From CAVURS01 sp963834425 (lineage in GTDB: Bacteria > Actinomycetota > Actinomycetes > Actinomycetales > CAVURS01), in NCBI GenBank assembly GCA_963834425.1, contig CAWIBR010000013.1, positions 1,178,001-1,242,000 of the forward strand: a stretch of DNA of 64,000 nucleotides. Direction: 5' to 3'. The notes below the pieces were generated by a model, which saw nothing but the letters and a program-made list of their open reading frames with translations, was not told where the DNA came from and ran no database searches. Shown one piece after another: positions 54,691 through 64,000 of this stretch. The position numbers were made by a program, and so were the translations under genes. Position 1 is the stretch's first letter. Every line of letters begins with the position of its first letter.

Positions 54691-55401
54691 GCCGGTCCGC
54701 GCGGGTCGTCATCGTCACCGGCACGAGCACCGACGTCGGCAAGACCATCGTCACGGCGGCCCTGGTCGCCACGCTCCACGAGCGGGGACTGCGGGTCGCG
54801 GTGGTCAAGCCGGTGCAGACCGGCCTGGCGCCCGGTGAGCCCGGTGACCTGGCCGACATCGTGCGCCTCGCCGGGCCGGTCGAGACCCACGAGCCGGCCC
54901 GGCTGCCCGACCCGCTCGCCCCGGACACCGCCGCCCGCGTCGCCGGCGCCTCGATCCCGACGGTGGCCGAGCACGCGGCGTACGTCGCGGGGCTGGCCGG
55001 TCGAGGCGACCTGGACGTCGTGCTGGTCGAGGGCGCCGGCGGTCTGCTCGTGCGCCTGGACACCGACGGCGGGGACCTGGGACACCTGGGCGCCGACCTG
55101 TCCAGACGCGGGTGTCGACGCGTCGTTCCTCGTGGTCGTCGCGGCCGGTCTGGGCACGCTGAACCACGCGGCCCTGACCACCGAGGCCCTGCGGCACCGC
55201 GGGCTGGCGTGCGCCGGCATCGTGATCGGTAGCTGGCCCAGCCCGCCCGACGAGCCGGACCTGGCGATGCGCTGCAATCTCGAGGACCTGCCCGTCGTGA
55301 CCGGCGTGCCCCTGCTCGGGGCGCTGCCGGCCGGCGCGGGGCAGCTGCCGTCGCCTGAGTTCGTGGCCGCGGCACCCGGCTGGCTGGCCGAGTTCGCCTA
55401 G
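54687..55401 (+). CDS. bioD: dethiobiotin synthase, frame-broken
   Basis: ATP-dependent carboxylase forming dethiobiotin from DAPA and CO2. From GTG 54687: VIVTGTSTDVGKTIVTAALV (P-loop), VKPVQTGLAPGEPGDL and VLVEGAGGLLVRLD. The frame is lost at TCC-AGA (55101-55106) and is recovered by skipping one base: DAGVDASFLVVVAAGLGTLN (the conserved VVAAGLGTLNHA motif) to the stop at 55401. About 237 residues joined, normal for BioD. Together with bioF this makes two breaks in one biosynthetic operon. Confidence 0.85.
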
Positions 55402-55420
55402 GGCCTAGTCAAGTTCGCGG

Positions 55421-56290
55421 GTGAGGACCATGGTGGTCCTCGTGAGCGCGCTCGGCCCGAATCCGCGACACGGGATGCTGCTGCTCGAGGGCGGCCACCT
55501 GGTCTGGGAAGCCGTCGGCAGCGGGCCACCGGTGATCCTGCTGCACGGGTTCTCCCTCGACCGTCGGATGTGGGACGACGTAGTCCCTTTGCTGGCAACC
55601 GATTTCACCGTCGTGCGCTACGACCTGCGCGGGTTCGGTGAGTCCGCTCCGATGGACCTGCACTGCGGCTACTCGCACGCCGAGGACCTGGCCGCGCTGA
55701 TGGACCACCTGGGGATCCCCCAAGCGGCCTTGGTCGGCTTCTCCTTCGGTGCCCACCCGGCGCTGCAGTTCGCGTTGCAGGAGCCAGGTCGGGTGAGCGC
55801 GCTGGTGCTGGTCGACGGCCTGCTCGAGGGCGTGCGCTGGGACGAGGCGACGACGACGGCCACCCACGCCGTGACCGCCGCCCTGCACGACCACGGCATC
55901 GAGGCGGCGAAGGACGTGTGGTTGGCCCATCCGTTCTTCGCGGTGGCCAATGAACGGCCAGAGCTGGCCCGACGGTTGAGCACCATCGTGGCGCGCTACA
56001 GCGGCCGGCACTGGCTCGGCGAGGACCCGGCCCGCACCGACGGGCCGCGCCCGATCGACGCGCTCGGGCAGGTCCGTGGGCCCGCGACGGTGGTCGTAGG
56101 CGAGTTGGACGTGCCGGCCTTCCGCGAGATGAGCGATGTGCTCGCTCGCGGCATCCCAGCGGCCCGGCCGGTGACCATCGCCGGAAGCGGCCACATGTCG
56201 CCGATGGAGGCCCCGGCCCAGGTGGCGGCGGCGATCCGGGCCACCATGATCGCGGCCGCCCCGGGGGTCGAGCTCAACGCTCCGGGCTGA
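55421..56290 (+). CDS. alpha/beta hydrolase downstream of bio operon
   Basis: 289 residues if GTG 55421 is used (ATG 55430 or ATG 55475 are alternatives). Oxyanion motif ILLHGFSLDRRMWD, nucleophile elbow GFSFGAH with Ser108, acidic residue likely in VVVGELDVPA, His in AGSGHMSPMEAP. It is 19 nt after bioD on the same strand, so it probably belongs to the operon. Its size and position make it a candidate pimeloyl-ACP methyl-ester esterase (BioH-like), but its sequence is generic; many alpha/beta hydrolases look the same. Confidence 0.75.
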   Translation: MRTMVVLVSALGPNPRHGMLLLEGGHLVWEAVGSGPPVILLHGFSLDRRMWDDVVPLLATDFTVVRYDLRGFGESAPMDLHCGYSHAEDLAALMDHLGIPQAALVGFSFGAHPALQFALQEPGRVSALVLVDGLLEGVRWDEATTTATHAVTAALHDHGIEAAKDVWLAHPFFAVANERPELARRLSTIVARYSGRHWLGEDPARTDGPRPIDALGQVRGPATVVVGELDVPAFREMSDVLARGIPAARPVTIAGSGHMSPMEAPAQVAAAIRATMIAAAPGVELNAPG

Positions 56291-56846
56291 GCTGAGCTCG
56301 CCACTCGTCCTGCAGGATCGCGTAGACGAGCTCGTCGGTCCACTCGCCCTTGATCCACTCGTTCTCGACCAGATGCGCCTCCTGACGCAGGCCCAGCTTG
56401 CGCAGCACGGCGGCCGAGGCGCCGTTGCGGGCGTCCAGCCGAGCGATCATCCGGTGCAGGTCCAGATCCTCGAAGGCCATGCGCAGCAACGGGATCGACG
56501 CTTCGGTCGCGTAGCCGCGCCCCTGGAAGTCCGGGTGGAAGATGAAGCCGAACTCACCCCAGCGATGCTCGGCACTGGACCAGTGCAGGGTCATGTCACC
56601 GACGACGTGATCCTCGCCGTCCGGCACCACGGCGAGCACCAGCCCGTCGCCCGCGGCGGCGATGGAGGTGCCCTGCATCAGCCGCTCCAGCCGCTTGCCG
56701 AAGGTCTCCTGGGTGAAGGGGCCCAACGGGATGTAGCGCGTGGTGTCCTCGCGCGACCAATAGCTCAGGGCCGCGTCGAAGTCGTCCGGCTGATAGGGCC
56801 GCAGGCTCAGTCGCTCGGTCCGGATCGGGTAGGTCGGAGTCAGCAC
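56274..56846 (-). CDS. GNAT family N-acetyltransferase (RimJ/RimL type)
   Basis: 190 residues with start VLTPTYPIRTERLSLRPYQP (GTG 56846) typical of RimJ/L-like GNATs. The acetyl-CoA motif is FQGRGYATEASIPLL, followed by HRMIARLDARNGASAAVLRK, a frequent GNAT motif B. The open frame continues upstream of 56846 but is not protein-like. It overlaps the hydrolase end by 17 nt in convergent orientation. It lies 8 nt after the PhzF gene on the same strand. Substrate unknown. Confidence 0.83.
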   Translation of the reverse strand: MLTPTYPIRTERLSLRPYQPDDFDAALSYWSREDTTRYIPLGPFTQETFGKRLERLMQGTSIAAAGDGLVLAVVPDGEDHVVGDMTLHWSSAEHRWGEFGFIFHPDFQGRGYATEASIPLLRMAFEDLDLHRMIARLDARNGASAAVLRKLGLRQEAHLVENEWIKGEWTDELVYAILQDEWRAQLSPER

Positions 56847-56854
56847 GGGTCGAT

Positions 56855-57688
56855 TCAACCCATCCGAACGGCGCTGCCGCCAACCGAAATCCCGCCGGTG
56901 CCGGCCGGGATGGTCACCTGGAGGAGTCCGGGCCGGCCAAGATCGTCGCCCTGATGCACCCAGACCGTGGCCGGCGGCTCGACCAGGCCGAGCTCGCGCA
57001 GGTAGCCGCCGAACGCCGCCGCAGCCGCACCGGTGGCGGGGTCCTCGACCACCCCGCCCGGCGGGAACGGGTTGCGCGCGTGGAAGACGTCGGGCGCCTC
57101 GCGCCAGACCAGGTCGATCGTCGTCCAGTCCTCGCGCGCCATCAGCGCCTGCAGCGCGGCGAAGTCGTAGTCCAGCTCGGCCAGCCGCTGCCGGGTCCGG
57201 GCGGCCAGGATCGGATGGAACGCTCCGGCGTAGCCGACCCGCACCGGCAGGGCTGGGTCGAGGTCGCCCGGCTCCCAACGCAGCGCGCGGAGCAGCTCGG
57301 CCAGCCGGTCACCGGACAGGTCCGCAACGGACGGCGGGACGCTGACCAGGGTGGCCTCCGGTCCGCTGGCGCCGGCTCGGGTGGTGACCACGACCCGGCC
57401 GGCTGCAGTGTCCAGGTCGAGCCGGCCCGGGCCGTGCCGCTCGGCGTACGCCACCGCCGTCGCGATGGTCGCGTGGCCGCAGAACGGCACCTCGGCGAGC
57501 GGGCTGAAGTAGCGGACGCCCATCCGTGCGCCGGGCTGCGGCAGCAGGAAGGCCGTCTCGGAGTAGCCAACCTGCCGCGCGACCTCCTGCAGCTCGGCGT
57601 CGCTCGCACCGGTCGCATCGAGCACGACGCCCGCGGGGTTGCCGCCGGCCGGGTCGCTGGTGAACGCGGCGTAGCGCAGGATCTCCAC
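56855..57688 (-). CDS. PhzF family isomerase-like protein
   Basis: 277 residues, two-domain diaminopimelate-epimerase-like fold. PhzF signatures are YAAFTSDPAGGNPAGVVLD, the catalytic Glu44 region GYSETAFLL, VPFCGHATIATAVAYAE, and GGVVEDPATGAAAAAFGGYL near the end. Start GTG 57688. Non-phenazine PhzF homologues are widespread and mostly of unknown substrate; no phz genes are here. It forms an apparent pair with the downstream GNAT gene. Confidence 0.87.
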   Translation of the reverse strand: MEILRYAAFTSDPAGGNPAGVVLDATGASDAELQEVARQVGYSETAFLLPQPGARMGVRYFSPLAEVPFCGHATIATAVAYAERHGPGRLDLDTAAGRVVVTTRAGASGPEATLVSVPPSVADLSGDRLAELLRALRWEPGDLDPALPVRVGYAGAFHPILAARTRQRLAELDYDFAALQALMAREDWTTIDLVWREAPDVFHARNPFPPGGVVEDPATGAAAAAFGGYLRELGLVEPPATVWVHQGDDLGRPGLLQVTIPAGTGGISVGGSAVRMG

Positions 57689-57714
57689 GCCGGACAGGCT
57701 AGGGCTCTGGGATT

Positions 57715-58350
57715 TCAAGGTTCGTTGATGGTGACCAGCAGGGCCTGGGTGCGCACCGCCGCCTCGCGCAGCACCGCCAGCCGCGGGTCGGGCAGATCCA
57801 GGTGCCGGGCGCTCCCCAGCGCGGCGAGCCGCCGCAGCTGCGGCTCGGCCAGCACCTGATCGCACAGACCGCGATCGCCGCCCGTCACCAGCACGGCGGG
57901 AGCGGGGCTGGGTGCCAAACCGGACCAGGCTTCGGCCGCTGCTCGGACCAGCTCCTTGGCCTGCCCCTCGCGCCGCCGGGCGAAGCGCTGCTGCGACCAG
58001 CCACCCGCCGCGGTCCGAGACTGGACATAGCGGCTGCCGACCTTGGACCGGATCAGCTCACCACCGCGCGCCACGCCGACGGCGTAGCCCCCGCGCCGGA
58101 CCAGCACGAGTGCGGTCACCGTCGGCCGAGCGGCGTGTTCGGCCAGAGCCGCCACCAACTGATCGTCAGCCCCGCCGACAACGGGAGCGAAGGGCAGCAG
58201 CGGCGTCATCACGACCGACGATCCGCCGACGGCATCCACCCGCACCAGCCCATCGGCGTACGACGGGTGCGCGCCCGGATGCGTTGCGGCGTAACGGTCG
58301 TACCAGCCGACCAGCCGGTCCGGCGGCACCTCGACCGTCCGGCTCACCAT
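57715..58350 (-). CDS. acVLRF1-type peptidyl-tRNA hydrolase (Vms1-like release factor)
   Basis: 211 residues. The core SRYVQSRTAAGGWSQQRFAR (residues ~106-125) carries the Gln pair Gln120/Gln121 in the GGWSQQ motif that replaces the GGQ loop of release factors in the Vms1/ANKZF1-like family; the actinobacterial branch is called acVLRF1. These proteins release nascent chains from peptidyl-tRNA on stalled large subunits during ribosome quality control. A second conserved motif is LVTGGDRGLCDQVL. ATG 58350. It lies downstream of the suf operon, possibly cotranscribed (about 55 bp gap). Confidence 0.8.
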   Translation of the reverse strand: MVSRTVEVPPDRLVGWYDRYAATHPGAHPSYADGLVRVDAVGGSSVVMTPLLPFAPVVGGADDQLVAALAEHAARPTVTALVLVRRGGYAVGVARGGELIRSKVGSRYVQSRTAAGGWSQQRFARRREGQAKELVRAAAEAWSGLAPSPAPAVLVTGGDRGLCDQVLAEPQLRRLAALGSARHLDLPDPRLAVLREAAVRTQALLVTINEP

Positions 58351-58405
58351 CGCGCCAACCTTCCTCGCGCGAGGAGCACTCGTGCGGTCGGTCAGACGTT
58401 GAAGA

Positions 58406-58744
58406 TCAGACGTTGAAACCGAGGGCCCGCAGCTGCTCGCGGCCGTCGTCGGTGATCTTGTCCGGACCCCACGGCGGCATCCAGACCCAGTTGATCCGGT
58501 GGCCGGTGACCAGGCCGTCGAGGGCCTGCGCGGTCTGGTCCTCGATCACGTCGGTCAGCGGACAGGCGGCGCTGGTGAGCGTCATGTCGATGACCACGTG
58601 CGCGTTCTGGTCGATGGTCAGCCCGTAGATCAGGCCGAGGTCGACGACGTTGATGCCGAGCTCGGGGTCGACGACGTCGCGCAGCGCCTCCTCAACGTCG
58701 GCGACGTTGGGCGGAGTCGGGGTCGTCTGGGCGGTGTCGGTCAT
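58406..58744 (-). CDS. sufT: SufT-like metal-sulfur cluster assembly factor (DUF59/MIP18)
   Basis: 112 residues with the DUF59 fold: EEALRDVVDPELGINVVDLG, then TLTSAACPLTDVIEDQ with the conserved Cys, and WVWMPPWGPDKIT. In Gram-positives SufT helps Fe-S maturation of lipoyl synthase and other targets. ATG 58744 overlaps the sufU stop (ATGA). It is the last gene of the suf operon. Confidence 0.9.
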   Translation of the reverse strand: MTDTAQTTPTPPNVADVEEALRDVVDPELGINVVDLGLIYGLTIDQNAHVVIDMTLTSAACPLTDVIEDQTAQALDGLVTGHRINWVWMPPWGPDKITDDGREQLRALGFNV

Positions 58745-59235
58745 GCGGTCTCCTTCTCCGGCAACGGCTGTGCGTCCCCGTCGGTCTCGGTGCCGTGAGC
58801 GAGCGCCCCGCTCAGGAGCAGGGCTTCGGTCAGGGCGGTCCAGCTGAGCAGCGCGCACTTGACGCGTGCCGGGTACTTCGCGACCCCGTGCAGGGCCACG
58901 GCGTCGCCGAGCACGTCCTCGTCCGGCTGCACGTCACGGGAACGCACCATCGTCCGCACGGCTTCCCCGGTGCTCACGGCGTGGCTCACCGGCCGGCCGA
59001 TCACCAGGTCGGTCAGGACCGACGCCGAGGCCTTGCTGATGGCGCAGCCCTGCGAGTCATAGGACACGTCCGCGACGACCGCATCCGCCCCTGTGCCGGT
59101 CAGGTGCAGGCGCAGGGTCACCTCGTCACCGCAGACCGGGTTGACCTGCTGGACCTCGACGTCGTACGGCGCGCGCAGACCGGCGTGGTGCGGGGACTTC
59201 GCGTGATCGAGGATCAGCTCCTGGTAGAGGTCCAC
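58741..59235 (-). CDS. sufU: SufU zinc-dependent sulfurtransferase / IscU-like protein
   Basis: 164 residues. Zinc/sulfur-transfer Cys are Cys35 (NPVCGD), Cys64 (DSQGCAISKAS) and Cys127 (RVKCALLSW), with Asp37 nearby, all intact. The Gram-positive SufU accepts persulfide from SufS. It has an 18-residue insertion relative to IscU as usual. The C-terminus (~20 residues, HGTETDGDAQ) is a variable tail. Start GTG 59235, 1 nt after the sufS stop. Confidence 0.93.
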   Translation of the reverse strand: MDLYQELILDHAKSPHHAGLRAPYDVEVQQVNPVCGDEVTLRLHLTGTGADAVVADVSYDSQGCAISKASASVLTDLVIGRPVSHAVSTGEAVRTMVRSRDVQPDEDVLGDAVALHGVAKYPARVKCALLSWTALTEALLLSGALAHGTETDGDAQPLPEKETA

Positions 59236-59236
59236 G

Positions 59237-60572
59237 TCAGACCTCCAGCCCGAAGAGCGCCGGCACCCGGTCGAGCGCGGCGAGCAGCGCGGCGACATCG
59301 TCGACCCCGTTGTACGCCGCGAACGAGGCGCGGGTCGACGCGGCCACGCCGAACCGGCGGTGCAACGGCCAGGCGCAGTGGTGACCCACCCGCACGGCCA
59401 CGCCCGCGTCGTCCAGCACCTGACCGACGTCGTGGGCGTGCACGCCGTCGACCACGAAGGCGACGGCACCGGCCCGCTGGCTGCGGTCGGTCGGCCCCAG
59501 CACGCGCACCCAGGGCCGTTCGGCCAGGCCGTCGAGCAAGGCGTCCGAGACCGAATGCTCCTGCGCCGCAACGCGATCCATGCCGAGCTCGGTCAGGTAG
59601 TCGACGGCGGCGTGCAGGCCGACAGCCTGGGCGGCCATCGGCACTCCGGCCTCGAACCGCTGCGGCGGCGCGGCGTAGGTCGAGCCCTCCATCCGCACCG
59701 TCTCGATCATCGAGCCGCCGGTCAGGAAGGGCGGCATGGCAGCGAGCAGCTCGCGGCGGCCCCACAGCACGCCGACCCCGCTCGGCCCGAGCATCTTGTG
59801 CCCCGAGAAGGCCAGGAAGTCGACGCCGAGCTCGGTGACGTCGACGGCCAGGTGGGGCACCGACTGGCAGGCGTCCAGCACCACGAGCGCCCCGACCTCG
59901 CGGGCCCGCGCGACCAGCGGCGCGACCGGGTTCAGGGTGCCGAGGACGTTGGAGACGTGGGTGAAGGCGAGCAGCTTGGTCCGCTCGTTCACCACGGTCG
60001 TCCAGCGCGGACAGGTCGAGGGTGCCCTCGTCGGTGAGCTCGAGCCAGCGCAGGGTCGCACCCGTGCGGCGGCACAGCTCCTGCCACGGCACCAGGTTGG
60101 CGTGGTGCTCCATCTCGGTCACGACGATCTCGTCGCCGGGCCCGACGACAAATCGGGCCGCGGCCTCCCCCGCGGTTGCGGCGTTGCTCATCGCGTAGGC
60201 GACCAGGTTGATGCCCTCGGTGGCGTTCTTGGTGAAGACCACCTCGTCGTCCTGCGCGCCGATGAACCGGGCCACGGCCGACCGCGCGGCCTCGAAGGCG
60301 TCGGTCGCCTCCTCGGCCAGCTGGTGGGCGCCGCGATGCACGGCCGCGTTGTGCAGCTCGTAGAACTCACGCTCGGCGTCCAGCACCACGGTCGGCTTCT
60401 GCGAGGTGGCCCCCGAGTCGAGGTAGACCAGCGGCCGCCCGTCGCGGACGGTGCGCTGCAGGATCGGGAAGTCACCGCGCACAGCCGTCAGCTCGGCCGC
60501 GCTGAACGGGCCTCGCGGCTCGGCCGGCTCGGCCAGGTCGAGGCGCTGCAGGCGCTCCGGCGTGAGCGTCAT
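59237..60572 (-). CDS. sufS: cysteine desulfurase SufS, frame-broken
   Basis: PLP enzyme supplying sulfur for Fe-S clusters, ~444 residues when joined. ATG 60572 gives LVYLDSGATSQKPTVVLDAE, FTKNATEGINLVAYAMSN and TEMEHHANLVPWQELCRRTG. The frame is lost at GAC-CGT (59999-59994) and recovered by skipping one base: VVNERTKLLAFTHVSNVLGT, the PLP Lys in AFSGHKMLGPSG, and the active-site Cys in VGHHCAWPLHRRFG. All catalytic motifs are present. As most actinobacteria have only the Suf system, loss of SufS would be severe. Confidence 0.88.
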
Positions 60573-60573
60573 G

Positions 60574-61338
60574 TCAGGCGTTCGCCCCGGCGAACCGGTC
60601 GTAGCCCTCGGCCTCGAGCCGGTCGGCCAGCTCCGGGCCGCCCTCCTCGACGATCCGGCCGTCGACGAAGACGTGCACGAAGTCGGGCTCGATGTAGCGC
60701 AGGATCCGGGTGTAGTGCGTGATCAGCAGGACGCCGACCTCGCCGCCGGCGCGGACCCGGTTGACGCCCTCGGAGACGACCTTGAGGGCGTCGACGTCCA
60801 GGCCCGAGTCGGTCTCGTCGAGGACGGCGATCTTGGGCTTGAGCAGCTCGAGCTGCAGGATCTCGTGACGCTTCTTCTCGCCGCCGGAGAAGCCCTCGTT
60901 GACGTTGCGGTCGGCGAAGGCCGGGTCCATCCGCAGGTCGCTCATCGCCGCCTTGACGTCCTTGACCCACTGGCGCAGCGGCGGGGCCTGACCGTCGACG
61001 GCCGTACGCGCCGTACGCAGGAAGTTCGAGACGGTGACGCCCGGGATCTCCACGGGGTACTGCATGGCCAGGAAGAGGCCGGCCCGGGCCCGCTGGTCGA
61101 CCGTCATGGCCAGGACGTCCTCGCCGTCGAGGGTCACCGTGCCGCTCGTGATCGTGTACTTCGGGTGGCCGGCGATCGAGTAGGCCAGGGTCGACTTGCC
61201 CGAGCCGTTGGGGCCCATGATCGCGTGGGTCTCGCCCTGCCGGACGGTCAGGTCGACGCCGCGCAGGATCTCCTTCGCGCCGTCGGGGGTGTCATCGCTG
61301 ACCGTCACGTGCAGGTCGCGGATCTCCAGGGTGGCCAT
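60574..61338 (-). CDS. sufC: Fe-S cluster assembly ATPase SufC
   Basis: 254-residue ABC-type ATPase of the SufBCD scaffold. Walker A GPNGSGKSTLAYSIAGH, the SufC signature FSGGEKKRHEILQLELL, Walker B IAVLDETDSGLDVDAL and switch His LITHYTRIL. Start ATG 61338; it ends 1 nt before the sufS start. Canonical length. Confidence 0.95.
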   Translation of the reverse strand: MATLEIRDLHVTVSDDTPDGAKEILRGVDLTVRQGETHAIMGPNGSGKSTLAYSIAGHPKYTITSGTVTLDGEDVLAMTVDQRARAGLFLAMQYPVEIPGVTVSNFLRTARTAVDGQAPPLRQWVKDVKAAMSDLRMDPAFADRNVNEGFSGGEKKRHEILQLELLKPKIAVLDETDSGLDVDALKVVSEGVNRVRAGGEVGVLLITHYTRILRYIEPDFVHVFVDGRIVEEGGPELADRLEAEGYDRFAGANA

Positions 61339-61345
61339 GCGTTGG

Positions 61346-61708
61346 TCAGTGCTCCTTCACGGCGGTTGCTTCGAGGATCTGGGCGTCGGACAGCGGTGCT
61401 GCGACGTCGACGAGGACGGTGCCGTCCTCGATCTGGATGGGATAGACGGCGATCGGGCGGATGGCCGGCAGCGAGGTGGGCCGGCCGGTGCGCAGGTCGA
61501 ACCGCGAGCCGTGCAGCCAGCACTCGATGGTGCAGCCGTCGACCTCGCCCTCGGCCAGCGAGACGTTGGCGTGCGAGCAGGTGTCGTCGACGGCGTGCAC
61601 GTCGCCGTCCTCGTCGCGGACGACGGCGACCGGTCGCCCAGCCAGCTCGACCAGCACCGCGCCGACCTCGGGCAGTGCGTCAAGACGTACGGCGAACTCG
61701 AAGCTCAC
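61346..61708 (-). CDS. Rieske [2Fe-2S] ferredoxin in suf operon
   Basis: 120 residues with Rieske ligands Cys44-x-His46 and Cys63-x2-His66 (CSHANVSL and CWLHGSRFD), followed by the FDLRTGRPTSLPA segment of bacterial Rieske ferredoxins. It is set inside the suf operon between sufD (4-nt overlap) and sufC, as in other actinobacteria, where it is annotated as a non-heme iron oxygenase ferredoxin subunit. An electron donor for cluster assembly is plausible. No oxygenase is adjacent. Confidence 0.9.
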   Translation of the reverse strand: MSFEFAVRLDALPEVGAVLVELAGRPVAVVRDEDGDVHAVDDTCSHANVSLAEGEVDGCTIECWLHGSRFDLRTGRPTSLPAIRPIAVYPIQIEDGTVLVDVAAPLSDAQILEATAVKEH

Positions 61709-62924
61709 CGGGCCACCACCGCGTCGACGTCGTCCGGCCCGGACAGCTGGCCCATCGAGGACTCGAGCTCCTCCTCGATCTCGCGGAGCAGGCGCTCCTC
61801 GAGCTCGGGCACACCGATCTGCTGGACGAGCTCGACGAAGAAGCCACGGACCACGAGCCGGCGAGCCTGGTCCTCAGGGATGCCGCGGGCCTGCAGGTAG
61901 AACAGCTGCTCGTCGTCGAACCGGCCGGTCGCCGACGCGTGGCCGGCGCCGGTGATCTCGCCGGTCTCGATCTCCAGGTTCGGCACCGAGTCGGCGCGGG
62001 CGCCGTCGGTGAGGACCAGGTTGCGGTTGAGCTCGTAGGTGTCGGTGCCCTCGGCGTTGGCCCGGATCAGCACGTCGCCGACCCAGACCGTGTGCGCCGA
62101 CTCCCCCTGCAGGGCGCCCTTGTAGGTCACCCGGCTGCGGCAGTTGGGCTGGGCGTGGTCGACGAAGAGCCGGTGCTCCTGGAACTGCCCCGCGTCCGCG
62201 AAGTACATCCCGAGCATCTCGACGTCTCCACCCGGGGCGGCGAAGGCGGTGGACGGCGTGATCCGCACGACGTCGCCGCCGAGCGTCACCACGACGTGCT
62301 TGAGCATCGCGTCGCGGCCGATCGTCGCCTGGTGCGAGGACAGGTGCACGGTGTCGTCGTCCCAGTCGGCCAGGCTGACGACGGTCAGGTTGGCGCTGTC
62401 GCCGACCAGCAGCTCGACGTTGTCGGCCAGGGTGGCGCTGCCGCGGTGGTCGATCACGACCACGCCGGTCGAGAAGGGCTGGGCGTCGATCACCAAGTGC
62501 GCGTAGGCCGCACCCTCCTTGCCCTGACCGGTGACGGTCACGTAGGTCGGACGACGGGCGACGGTCTCCTTCGGGAAGGTGACGACCGTGGCCGACTCGA
62601 ACGACGACCAGGCTTGCGCCGCAACGCGATCGCCCGGCTGGCCGCTCCGGCCGATCCGCGCGTCGTCCCGCCCGACGGTCTCGACAACCGCGTGCTCGGC
62701 CAGGTCGACCTCGACGACGACACCCGCGCCGGTCACGGCGCTGCCGTCGTGCAGGCCACGCACCCGGTCGAGCGGCGTGAACCGCCAGTCCTCCTCGCGC
62801 CCGGTCAGGACCGGGAAGTCAGCGACGTCGTACGACGTGGGCCGCTCGGCCCTCGACTGGCGAGGGACCGGCGAACCGGGGCCGTGCGAATGGGGTTTGG
62901 CCATCGGTTGGCCGACATCCAGGC

Positions 62925-62928
<4 letters not shown>
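61705..62928 (-). CDS. sufD: Fe-S cluster assembly protein SufD
   Basis: 407-residue scaffold subunit with a right-handed beta-helix. Its C-terminal core resembles SufB: ITGAGHASATGRFDDEQLFY, then LQARGIPEDQARRLVVRGFF, with a conserved His in the GHAS segment. TTG 62928 overlaps the sufB stop (TTGA) and has GAAGGGG seven bases upstream; ATG 62904, eight codons in, is an alternative with a poorer ribosome site. Partners are SufB and SufC. Confidence 0.92.

Positions 62929-64000
<1,072 letters not shown>

Overview
The window comes from a high-GC Gram-positive bacterium of the phylum Actinomycetota. The markers are a mycothiol-type DinB/maleylpyruvate-isomerase protein, a DUF3099 protein, the BioB partner BsaP, an acVLRF1-type peptidyl-tRNA hydrolase, a GT4 glycogen synthase divergent from glgC, a 13E12/DUF222 remnant, and frequent GTG/TTG starts with 4-nt stop/start overlaps. 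The genes are core metabolism and accessory catabolism. I see no rRNA, tRNA, phage, transposase or CRISPR array. The genus cannot be fixed from the sequence alone.

Layout. 1-8.6 kb: exporter (cut by the edge), aldo/keto reductase, a MetE-C-like methyltransferase coupled to an acyl-CoA ligase, a DUF222 remnant, a VOC/maleylpyruvate-isomerase operon and a DHA2 exporter. 8.8-11.9 kb: diguanylate cyclase and zwf. 11.9-20.5 kb: a tightly coupled same-strand amine-catabolism operon (two FAD oxidoreductase/GcvT fusions, a choline-kinase-like phosphotransferase, a copper amine oxidase, an esterase). 20.5-26.3 kb: glycosyltransferase, maltokinase-like kinase, a 52-aa membrane peptide, PEBP, YbaK deacylase, SpoU methylase, TSUP permease. 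26.3-31 kb: secreted lytic transglycosylase, stomatin/NfeD pair, ABC ATPase, unknown protein. 31-36 kb: glgA divergent from glgC, F420-type oxidoreductase, proline-rich protein, serB. 36-39.7 kb: fabG-fabI-sixA-monooxygenase operon and a quinone reductase. 39.7-50.9 kb: tldD-tldE, two small proteins, moaA, SURF1, ABC exporter, crotonase, ABC-F, zinc peptidase. 50.9-56.3 kb: bioB-bsaP-bioA-bioF-bioD plus an alpha/beta hydrolase. 56.3-64 kb (all minus): sufB-sufD-Rieske-sufC-sufS-sufU-sufT, followed by acVLRF1, PhzF and GNAT genes.

The most striking observation cuts across the layout. At least seven otherwise well-conserved genes (serB, sixA, the ABC-F gene, the zinc peptidase, bioF, bioD, sufS), the DUF222 remnant (twice) and probably the monooxygenase 3' end are each interrupted by a single frame break. 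In every one of these the correct protein is recovered by skipping exactly one nucleotide (+1). One further gene (lytic transglycosylase) is broken with the opposite sign. Several of these genes should be indispensable, so the likeliest explanation is a directional sequencing or assembly error. Pervasive +1 recoding is the exciting alternative and is directly testable.

Other notable items are two copies of an intergenic palindrome built on an 18-20 bp arm (30.0 and 36.2 kb), a perfect 15-bp hairpin at 23.4 kb, and a BioH-like candidate directly downstream of bioD.
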